Shown piece by piece: positions 54,893 through 64,000 of a stretch of 64,000 nt of DNA. The position numbers were made by a program, and so were the translations under genes. How positions within the stretch are numbered: the stretch's first letter is position 1; every line of letters starts with the position of its first letter. This stretch comes from Albugo candida (Eukaryota > Oomycota > Peronosporomycetes > Albuginales). The stretch covers positions 458,488-522,487 of the forward strand of contig JBDOQK010000019.1 in NCBI GenBank assembly GCA_040437565.1. The letters are read 5' to 3'. Under the pieces are notes generated by a model that was not told the DNA's origin, did no database searches, and saw only the letters and a list, made by a program, of their open reading frames with translations.

Positions 54893-55765
54893 ATGTTCAC
54901 ACGTCTATCAATCATCGGCTATCTTCTCATCGGTAAAATCATTGACGTTTCTGGCTTCGTCAAGAATAGAAAATGTAGTGCTCCGAAATCAATCCGACGA
55001 ACCTTTCCACCGGTTGGATCAATTATGCTACAGGTCGGTGCGGGGAAAAGACAACCTTTGTGTGCGGCGGCTCTTATCGACAAGAAACATGTGGTATCCA
55101 ATGTTAACTGCCATACTTCAATAATCGATATTGCACAGAAATCAAAAGTGCATGTGTATTTTTATATCAATTCTACGTCCTACATCTTGACAAGTGGAAG
55201 AAGCGTTGGTATTCCAGAAGGAGCTGCGAATGACAAATATGACGAGAATACTCAGCAGGGCGACTTTGTTATTTTTGAACTAGCGTATACCCTACACATA
55301 CTACCAGCGCTACTCTCTAATAGTCCACCAAAGCCTAACACAGAGTTTTTCGTAGTTGGTAGTGGGGCAACCGTGTCTGCCGATTTGGATAAACATTCAA
55401 GATATGTAACGGATTGGGAGATCGGCACTTTGACCGTTCAAGATACAAGCACATGTGCAAGCTCATACCAATACAATCCTTATGATGGTGTACACCCTTT
55501 GTACAATAGAACGCACCTTATCTGCGCGTTATCAGAATGTATTTCTCCGTGTGACCGTGAAAATGGTATGCCGCTGTTGGATGTGATAAAAGTAAATTCT
55601 CAAGATCGTGTTGTGATTTTTGGCATTCTATCGTTCAAAGCGAACAAGTGCACCATTGGCTCAGCTGCGACTTTTGGGATTCCTTCCGCATACAAATCTT
55701 TTTTCACGGAAACTGCACCGGGGAATATTTTTGTAGATGTTTGTCATGAGACCGGAAAGTGTTGA
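54893..55765 (+). CDS. Secreted, catalytically dead trypsin-fold protein (glucanase-inhibitor-like)
   Basis: A single 290-residue exon. The ATG at 54893 opens a signal-peptide-like N-terminus (MFTRLSIIGYLLIGKIIDVS). The S1 chymotrypsin fold is recognisable: LCAAALIDKKHVVSNVNC (residues 57-73, the Cys42-Cys58 disulfide pair), GDFVIFELA (around the catalytic Asp, D124 kept), LICALSEC.SPCDRENGMPLL (the GDSGGPLL loop) and FGILSFKANKC with the final helix YKSFF. The catalytic residues are gone: the His57 position is Asn72 (VNC instead of AHC) and Ser195 is Asn224 (CDRENGMP instead of CQGDSGGP). Family knowledge: oomycete glucanase inhibitor proteins are exactly such secreted, inactive S1 homologues that bind host endoglucanases. 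That role here is inference. It sits alone between repeat-rich blocks. Confidence 0.8.
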   Translation: MFTRLSIIGYLLIGKIIDVSGFVKNRKCSAPKSIRRTFPPVGSIMLQVGAGKRQPLCAAALIDKKHVVSNVNCHTSIIDIAQKSKVHVYFYINSTSYILTSGRSVGIPEGAANDKYDENTQQGDFVIFELAYTLHILPALLSNSPPKPNTEFFVVGSGATVSADLDKHSRYVTDWEIGTLTVQDTSTCASSYQYNPYDGVHPLYNRTHLICALSECISPCDRENGMPLLDVIKVNSQDRVVIFGILSFKANKCTIGSAATFGIPSAYKSFFTETAPGNIFVDVCHETGKC

Positions 55766-58320
55766 TGTTTTTGCTTGAATATGTGTGTTGGTCTGTGTGC
55801 TTGAATACATTTGTTGATCTTTGTGCTTATACATGTTAAGATTGTTGTTTCTACCTCTAGTGGAGAGGGCATCATCCATTGAATGCAAATAACACTTTCC
55901 CACTTGTACATTAGGATGAGAACAGCTGAACCATTCGTGAAACATGATCATCCGGTAAACGACGACGATGAGTCAACTTCTTGTGTATATGGCATGTGCC
56001 ACGGATGGATGGTATAGGAGCCGAAGCAGTACTCACACGAAGCTGATGTATCGTAATACGTCGCTGGGAACGGCCAAAGTTATAGACGCGATTGACACCA
56101 GCGGTGGATAGTCAAGTTACGCATCTGGAAAATTGAGGGATAGAAAAGATGGCATGTTTTGTGGTCGTGGTGAACGTACTCTGAACATGAGAATTGCTGA
56201 CTCTCAACGTAGATGTCGGCAACTTGGTGACGCTGTCCTTCTCTTCGGTCGACCAGCAACATATTTGAATATCTCCAAAACCATGGTGCTGTGTCGACAT
56301 CGTGATGCTTGCGGTAATGCGGCCAGAATTGCGCGATTCTTTAGATCAGGAACACTTGCAATGCAGAAATTGTTAGATGGTTCTATCCATAAATACCTCT
56401 CGTCTAGTAGATGCAGTGATTTACGGTCCAAGTGCGAATGCTACTAGAGCTTGTGGATTTGTCGTGCAATACGCAAGTAGATTGAGTACGGGGCACGGGG
56501 ACACCAGCAATTTAACAATACTCATGGCAGTGTTAGTCCACTTCCTTCGATACTTGCGCCTACATGTCATATTGCTCGGTTGTCGGGAGTAATATTGTAA
56601 TGAGCCGGGGAATTTTCCAACGCACCGAATCAACAAACCCTGCTAAGGCAATGCTAAGTGTACACGTATACCTGTAGTCTGATTCCTTCAAGCTAATCAT
56701 ACCATTTTGTCAAATACAATCGCAGATCTATTCGACAAAGCGTTAGTGCACCATGCTTTCACAGCTGCTCCTTGCCCGTAAAGAAAACTGTGTGACCTCA
56801 CAAATATCTACCTCACACTACAATTATCTTGATATCGTGCCGAACTTCCACTCTCATACCAATGGAATGCTTAGAAGTGTGTTGACCACGTGAAGCAAAT
56901 TTGGATTCCGTCATGTACTACATAAAGTGTGATCCCAAAAAAAGGTACGACAATCCTGCTGCTTATAAATTATCAAGAGACGTCATGGAATGAAGTACAA
57001 CGTAGGACCGCATCACAAAACTCCCTACAAATCCTTGTTCTTGACTGATCGTTGTCGCGTATACGACCGCTACTTCATCTAGCATATTACCAGTACTGAC
57101 TCGATACAAAATACCAATGTTTGCTCAAAGTTCGCGACAGAAGTCGATCTCTCTTCATTGTTACGGCTAAACACGTTTTCAAGTCCGGCAGAATGCTCGT
57201 ATATAGCTGCATGATCTGATTCATCTACATTAATCCTTGATGCATCCTCGGAGCTATTTATGCACGCAGCTGGATTGATACAATGCCTTGCAACAGAAAA
57301 TAATGTCGGACACTGCTGTGTGTGAACCATACTCACTGGGCCACATTTTATATTCATTTGAGAAAATTGGGGTCTTACCGGTACAGCATCTTAAGGATCA
57401 TCAGCAGCATTTTAGCTGTGACATTGAATTCTGGGAATGGGATTCGTATATTTACTTCCGTCTGGACTTTGTGGTTAACCGAATGGATATCTCAGGCAGA
57501 ACCACTGGGAGGCATGTTGGCTATCTCCCTCGGAGTCTTCAAATTTGAGCGTTCGTTCGATCGGCGCATGATGTGTTCAAATAGCCACTGGGCTGTCGTG
57601 ATGTGCTACCGGAGAGCTACAATATGAGAAAATTCATACCATCCATATTGCCTGTACGTGAGGAACAAAGGATTTTAAGAACGCGGTGGAGTCGTCGCCA
57701 ATGGCAGGAGTTGACTAGAGTAAGTCCTAGTTCCGTCAAATCAAATCCGTGGAGGGAAATCCTGGCTTTTGGTTACGTCTGAATAGTTCTTGTCTGATAT
57801 GATGGTGTGCAGCAGCTTAACGTACGCTTTTGGTGAAGGATTTTCATTCAAAACGGTGCTGAGCTATGTGGGCGAAAAAAAAAACTGAGGAGGACTCGAG
57901 CTGGACATTTGACGATTGGACGTCTGGAGAGGACCGTTGGGAGACATGTTAGTGTTCCTCCTAGGAAGGTAAGAGTCCGGGAGGGGTGTGGATCATCATG
58001 GTTGTGCTTGGATTCGTTCTAGGCGGCGAAAATTGTGCCCGAAAAGGCTTCTTGGGGCTGTCGCGATTTGCTGTCGAAGAGGTAGTCTGATACTTTGCAA
58101 ATGTGCCCTGCTGCCGCTATGAGCAGGATAATGCATACAGAGAACGCGGCGGTGATAAAAGGATTTGGGTTGGCTAAGAACTCAATGCCCATGTACCGCA
58201 TTTGTAGAGCTCGATTGGCATAATAAACATGTTACAGAGATGGACTCTTAGGTCCACAGAGAAACGAATCCATCGTTTCCAGAATTCACAGACGCTCGAT
58301 TTACCTTCTTTTTTCCGTTA
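55766..58320. other. Decayed region, no secure gene
   Basis: Scattered open frames. On the minus strand MRYMGIEFLANPNPF with a hydrophobic segment FITAAFSVCIILLIAAAGHI (58019-58201), and MNIKCGPVSMVHTQQCPTL (57079-57357), might be exons but could not be joined. On the plus strand 56133-56447 (AVLLFGRPATYLNISKTMVL) faintly recalls LINE RT sequence after the catalytic box. Nothing firm. Confidence 0.4.
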
Positions 58321-58352
58321 TGCTATTCCTCATGGTCGCGAAGGAAGCGTGC

Positions 58353-59729
58353 CTAACTTTGGAGTGCGATGCCACTAAATATCCTTGAATCTAAAATTTT
58401 TTGCCAGTGCAGCCTGGCCACATCAATGCAAAGAGACCATCTGGCAAATGTTGTTTGAGCACTGACAAAATTTGTATCAAAGGTAACTGCTTGAAAATGA
58501 ACAAAGTTGACATAATCGGCACAGATAATTGCATTGTAATGCTTCATAATCGCGTTAAGCGAAGTGCATAGGCTACGGAGCGCCACTTCGAAATTATAGA
58601 ATAAGATACAGTGAATCATCTTGTGGGGTCATCTTGGAGGGTGACGGTTGTAACTAAAAAAGCTGAAAATGTCCGGGTCCCAAAGCGGAGCTGGAGTATA
58701 GTTTTGGCGAGAAGTGCTTGAATGAAATCGACTTGGTGCTGAGAGAGGGAAGAGCCTGACACTGCTATAAGTTAAATCTGTCGATGCTGTCAGATGCCTT
58801 GCTCAGATCAATAGCCGGTATGTGCATAGTGCGTTGATTTTCGCAAATGAACGCCACACTCCATTCATGGGCCCATACTGAGTCGACCACACTCCTGGTG
58901 CGTGTAAATCCATTCTAATTGGTCATAACCAAGATATTACTCTAGATTTGCTTACGCGTGAACGTTGCTTCATTCTGAAGAGGCAAGCTGCATCTGCACC
59001 ATATATGCCTCAGCGAGAAGCTTGGGATCGAGGCATGAGGATTTGTCAGCTGCTGCAGTGATCCAACTGAGTACGGCGGGCCACAATGTTGTCGGGGAGT
59101 GCAGAAAGCTATGCATCGATGTGGTCTTGTAGAAGTTTATTTACGTCGTCGTCCTTAAAAAGGAAGCGGTCAAACTCCAGCGTCGTTATGTTGCGGGAAT
59201 GTACTTTCAGAAGAATCTTATTGACATTAGGAATCCAAAGGGAAGTTGACACTATTCTGTGGTCGCTATCAAACGTATGTACCGGGTGCTACTGAAAATT
59301 CATGAATNNNNNNNNNNNNNNNNNNNNNNNNNNNNNNNNNNNNNNNNNNNNNNNNNNNNNNNNNNNNNNNNNNNNNNNNNNNNNNNNNNNNNNNNNNNNN
59401 NNNNNNNACTCTTCCTTTTCTGCCAATAGTGTGCTTGGGTGGGGGTCATACACGTTGATAAATGTGGTCTGGATTGAGCGGCAGATTTTGATCTGGAGTA
59501 TAACAAATCGATCACTGAGTGCCAAATAGCGGTGCATGGAAGAAATAATTTCGTGCGAGATGGTGGACCCAGGACCATAACGCGGATTCCAACATAATAT
59601 AATATTATCATAGTGGCATCGGTCGTGTGTATTTATAGATAGTGCCTCAATTTCGTGGGCAGATGTCACGCGTATATCTTTTTTGGTATGTAAGTAAGTG
59701 ATGGTACTTGAGCTGTGATGTTTGGTCAT
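58353..59729 (-). mobile_element. LINE remnant, second family, copy 1
   Basis: Minus strand, decayed, in transcription order: endonuclease fragment RFVILQIKICRSIQTTFINV with YDPHP (59.4-59.5 kb), a 100-N gap (59308-59407), YV.SDHRIVSTSLWIPN (catalytic SDH, about 59.27 kb), a linker (TLEFDRFLFKDDDVNKLLQD), then RT motif A as MHIPAIDLSKASDSIDRFNL (about 58.83 kb) and a remnant of the YADD box as ICADYVNFVHF (about 58.52 kb; second Asp replaced by Tyr). Numerous stops and shifts. DLSKA.DSI and SDHRIV point to a Jockey/CR1-like clade, different from the LINE at 49-54 kb. Confidence 0.7.
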
Positions 59730-60044
59730 GGACGTTGAAAATGACTATCCTTATGTCCTTGAATCGGGGAGAAAAGAGCTACCAGCGGTAGACATAAACG
59801 ACCAGTCGTTTGGGCGGGCGTCACCCGTACCGTCAACAAAGTTGTAGAGTAATGTACTATTACCAGTTCGTGCAGACGAGCCGAGGAAGAATCCATAATT
59901 TCCAGAACTTGGAGAATTTCATGAGTTACCTGGCTTATTTCTGAGTGCTTTCCCATGATTGCCTAGGAATATGTGCTTACATTAGCATTCAAATGGGTTT
60001 GGCCGTGACGATTCGAAGCATATATGAAGTGAAGACCTCTTGAG

Positions 60045-61357
60045 CTATAACGGTGATCGTATTAAGTTTACCTCCTGACGATGAACAGAGGCGACATCAT
60101 CGAAATATGAAAATGCCTGCTTGGAGTTGCTACCCATAGTTGCGTTCAATGAAGTACAGCGATCACGGAGCGTCACTCCAAGATAGATAATGAATAACAG
60201 AAAGGAGAGAAAATTCTTTTGAATGGTACCGTGGTTAGTAGAAAAAGTGTTATATGTCATGCAACAAGGCAGAGCTCGGGGTGGTACCGGATTTTGATTA
60301 GTTGGGCGCCTTTTAGAAGAAGAAAAAACTATGAGCTGCTGTAAGTTTGTACCGGCCGATGGTGTAGAAGGCTTTGAGACTGAATGCCATAGTTCTGCGT
60401 GCTTTGAGTCCGCTGTTATTGAGCTATGCAAAGCGTGAACCCGACTACCAAATCTGTGTAGTAGGATAAGAGTTAATGTGTTTCGGTCTTGTTCGATAAG
60501 CTGATTGAAGCGTAAAGAGAAGTGATGTCCTTGTACCCTATCTAGAATGGATAGGGCACCTACGCATGATTGATGACTATACGATTATAAAAGTTATCTG
60601 CGATCATTACCAGGTCCTGTAGCTCGATTGCTTTGTGAGGGAGGCTTGCCTTTGTTAATTTATAGGGATGATCAAGTGGTGTAGGCAGTAATGCTCGAGC
60701 CGTATATGGATATGTTCACCATCGCGAAAGTGAGGCTTGAAAAATTCCGAAGTAGTAGGAGAAATCCATCTTCGTTCCCAATGTTATAACCCTTGGTCAG
60801 GCCGTTGAAGTTGACACGAGAATAAGGTATGCAATTAATGGAGCTTTTAATCTGAAAATTTGCTGGCTAGAAGCTCGTGAAGTTTCAAGTTCTAAACTTC
60901 ACAAATTATTTTGCGTCGATTACGGATCTTCTGAATAAATAGGCGGCGCGATCGAAGAAGCAAAATATCTGTGATGTCGTTGCATGCTGTGATAGACAGT
61001 AAAGTTGTTCGAGAGGCTAGCTATGTACGCATCGTGTTCACACTAGGAGAAAGAATTAAGCTGGGACTCAAAGATTTGCCAGCTGCTGCAGTCATCTAAT
61101 GTAGTACGGCAAGACATTTTGAGTCGTCCATGTCGATAATTGTCGAAAAGATGGCATGTTTCACGTCTTGTAAAACAGAAAGTTAAACGCCTCTTTGTTG
61201 CGAGAATGCATTTTGATATAGAAACCTCTAGACTATAATAACCGTGATGGAAGCTGGTTCCATTCTGTGGCCGCTGTCGACATATATGCTTGGAAGCTTG
61301 GTTTGTGTTGGATGTTTGTGTTGGATATTGACTCTTGGATGTAATTGAAAAACTCAC
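60045..61357 (-). mobile_element. LINE remnant, second family, copy 2
   Basis: Minus strand, same order and orientation as copy 1. ACATATATGCTTGGAAGC and the preceding AATGGAACCAGCTTCCATCA align with copy 1's SDHRIV region, and GACTGCAGCAGCTGGCAAATC aligns with copy 1's linker at about 59.06 kb. At about 60.1 kb RCTSLNATMGSNSKQAFSYF with DDVASVH keeps an FDD box equivalent to copy 1's CADY. Heavily decayed. The two copies lie head to tail, about 1.7 kb apart. Confidence 0.6.
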
Positions 61358-64000
61358 CCTCAGCAGCTTGTTCTCGTGGAATGCGAATTAATACTCCAAA
61401 AGTTATCTACAAGTTCTTCCAACTACAATAAGCGACAAGTTCATCTTTCGCTTCAGCCTTCATTTTTCGTAACCGCACACATCTTCAAGTTGTCAAGGTT
61501 AGGTTTTGAAAATGCCTGTGTTTCAAGTCGTGTAGCATCTTAAAGGTATGTACATAGCTGGAACGTAATAACCTTGTATAAGTGGTTTATGGCCTCGATT
61601 TGAAAAGCGTCGTACAATAATGACTGATAGCACCTTGTAAAACCAGAGCCCTTTGCCAGTCGACTATGATGCTCAATACTTTGACGATTTTATAAGCTCC
61701 AGAACGTTTTTTATCTGCTTTCTACAATGCCACAAACGCTGCCTCTACAGTCGGCAATGACACTAAGTAGTCAGAAGAAAGTATCTATCTGAATACTACT
61801 TTTCGCTGTATGATCCACTACATAGTTGCAATCTGAGAGCTCGTCGAGAGTGGTTGCTTGGCACAGTATGATAATTGCATCACCCAAGCAAGACATCACG
61901 CTTTCTGTATCTTCCAGATACATTCACACTCTCATATCCAATTCCCGATCGTTTGTCGTTGGCACATGAGTGTGTCCAGTCAGCTTGTATGTGTATTGCA
62001 TAAGTAATGTTTGGGAGGCTACATTACGCAACTCATGGACTGAAACTTCTTGATGTAGTCTTCTGTAATATCGCTGTATCAGTATTGTGAAAGCTTTATT
62101 CCCCTAATTCAAATTCATTTTCGATATCAGCTCGTAGATGGTGCTTTTTGATTATAAGAATGATCTATTTTAAAAGACATAGGACGCTATCATTCCTAAA
62201 CCTCGCTGAGATGTGCAGGATTCCTAATTGAAAGCGTTCTGAATATCGCTTCGATTATTAAGGTACTTGCCGCTCTTTTCAGCATTTCTTCGACATATAG
62301 CAACGTTAATCCATGGAGACTCTTCTGCAGTCGCAATATCACACCATATCTACTTGGAATAAGGACGGTATGTCAAGTTTTCAGGCGATGTATCTATCCG
62401 CTAAGGCACCCTTACATGTAAGCATTGAATTTTGCTTGGCGGCCGTTTGCGTACGTGTTTCTTGATCGCTGGCGTACTCCTTATCTTGTTGAAAATGAAT
62501 TGAGCTTTTGGATCCATGAATTCATGATTGCTATCAAAGTCATATCGTTGCTGATTTCTAATACTAACTCACTCCCAATTAGCGAACATTCTTGCCGTGC
62601 GGCGTTTTATTTTCCGTCTGCATGTCCTTATGGTACAGTTAGTATTTTTCACGAGGATCCTCGTCCGCAACCTGTACTGATCCGCTTGTTTCTCTCAACA
62701 ATCATTCAGCATTCGTAATATGCTGAGTTACTATCACGCTCATTGATTTGGGTAGAAAGCAATATATAGGCGTGGTAGACGCGTGCAGATCCAACATCCG
62801 ACTGGATATTATTGGTAGGATCGTGACTGCGCAAGAATTTTACAGATACAAAGACTGGATATTTGCGAGTGCGACTTACGGGAGATCACCCTGTTATAAG
62901 CGGAGGTTTTCAAATTCAACGCAATTAACACAGAGAAGGTATAGAATGTAGCCATCAATACTAATCACGGAAAATGTGGAAAACGTTTGAAATAAAACCC
63001 CAGTCACAGCACACCAAGCAATCGCTAAGAAGTTGCAAATGAATGACGTCGATAACTTGAGTCTACTAGGCATGTTTGGTCATGCACCAGCTCACTATTG
63101 CGGCGTTTGATCTTAAATCTGTTTCACAATAGTCCAGGAATTTGTAAGAGAAGACAGATAAAATCAAGAAAAATCTTCGATCCCATCAAACATATTAAGC
63201 ACTGAAGTACTTTACTGCCGTCAGGATACTCCACGTCTTTGCGTGACGATTAAATGTTCTTTCTTCATAATGTACATCGTGATTTCGGACTCAGAAGGAA
63301 ACTGTCAAAGAAAAGAGAGATCGTCCGAACGGTTTCTCGAGCCCGTCAGACAACAAAGTTCAAGAAGACTCATACAGGTGAATAACGCTCAAGTAAAGCT
63401 ATCACAATTGCGCAAGTTTTTATGGAATAAAACTAGACCATCTCTAAAATTGCTTAAGTGCGACCGATATTGCAGGAGTGATCAGCAAAAAACAAAGCAG
63501 GACTTAAACAAGCATGGATGGAATACCAGATCCATGGTATCATCTCGAAAAAAGCATTCACTCAGAAGAAATAATCTCCTAGAATTGCTTCCGATCACAG
63601 ATTTCTGATTCTGTTACCAGCACATTTCAATCAGATAAATGTTCAGTCGGTTGGTCAATAAATCTGCTAGCACCTCATGGAGTTGTCAAAAGTCTCATCT
63701 TGCATGCCATGCCGATTATTTCAAAAACAACAATTCATGCCCGTATACTGCTCAAGATGAATCAAAACTACATGTCACAAGATTCGCACATTTGTTAAAC
63801 CGATCAAACCGATCAGTCTTATGATACCTTCAAATTGAAAATTTCATCATTCAGAGGGTGAACTCAGAAAACAATTTGATATGTTTGGAATATGAAAGAT
63901 ATCTACATAGTACAATAAAAACGATGCATTTCTACTAGGCGATGAATTTGAACATAAATCCAATATCATTTCATCTCGAAACCATAACCTCGTCAGCAAT
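61358..64000. other. Decayed region with a weak LINE-like patch
   Basis: No gene recognised. Bases 62780-62850 (GGCGTGGTAGACGCGTGCAG...CATCCGACTGGATATTATTG...ACTGCGCAAGAATTTT) resemble 52005-52090 of the plus-strand LINE, suggesting an older copy of that family at about 62.4-63.0 kb. The open stretch at 63243-63608 is basic and unassigned. Confidence 0.35.

Noticed and set aside
57000-58201. Possible multi-exon membrane protein on the minus strand
   Set aside because: One hydrophobic segment and scattered open stretches, but no consistent GT-AG joins and no recognisable family.
1-64000. RXLR, CHXC or Crinkler-type effectors
   Set aside because: No secreted N-terminus with RXLR-EER, CHXC or LFLAK-like motifs was seen. 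The only secreted candidate is the protease homologue.
1-64000. CRISPR arrays, rRNA or bacterial operons
   Set aside because: No regularly spaced repeats and no rRNA sequence. Genes are intron-bearing and eukaryotic.

Overview
The window is eukaryotic nuclear DNA, most likely from a plant-pathogenic oomycete. Genes are compact with very short introns (about 47-90 nt, GTA(C/A)G...(C/T)AG). Ciliary-type genes (dynein heavy chain, a possible CFAP96-like exon pair), a single classical G-alpha, an F1 gamma subunit and a secreted catalytically dead trypsin-fold protein sit beside LINEs, LTR elements and MULEs. A white-rust (Albugo-like) genome would fit, but that is inference. The scaffold has 17 gaps, each exactly 100 N. 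At six or more of them the sequence is repeated almost perfectly on both sides, which means unmerged contig ends rather than biology.

Layout. 1-9.7 kb is an accessory, nested-repeat zone. It has two copies of a broken Thr/Arg-rich coiled-coil gene with a conserved intron; the right copy carries an LTR element (TSD ACATA) and a 652-bp MITE (9-bp TSD). Between them are real but gap-damaged minus-strand genes: a membrane-anchored glutaredoxin, a possible CFAP96-like exon pair, a hypothetical, and an RCC1-repeat protein with a SINE at its 5' side. 10.4-30.3 kb is a dense gene island: truncated dynein heavy chain (-), GT31/C1GALT1-like glycosyltransferase (+), small LRR protein (+), giant armadillo-repeat protein (-), G-alpha (-), a small two-exon gene (+), the PP4 regulatory subunit PPP4R4 (+, eight exons) and a large protein with F.P.IN repeats (+).

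30.3-45.6 kb has little recognisable coding. It is inflated by three false duplications (1540, 873 and 2486 bp), so its true size is about 4.9 kb less, plus gaps. 45.7-46.7 kb holds mitochondrial ATP synthase gamma (-, three exons). 47.7-54.3 kb is a nest of inverted, short-unit repeats around a MULE transposase remnant and an L1-like LINE whose reverse transcriptase is split by a solo LTR (TSD TGGAC) of the same family as the element at 6.3-8.0 kb. 54.9-55.8 kb is the secreted serine-protease homologue, the best effector candidate here. 55.8-64 kb is decayed, with at least two tandem minus-strand fossils of a second LINE family.

The core genes concern motility, signalling and energy (dynein, G-alpha, PP4 regulation, F1 gamma), while the flanks are repeat-driven. 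This is the gene-dense versus repeat-rich contrast typical of filamentous plant pathogens.
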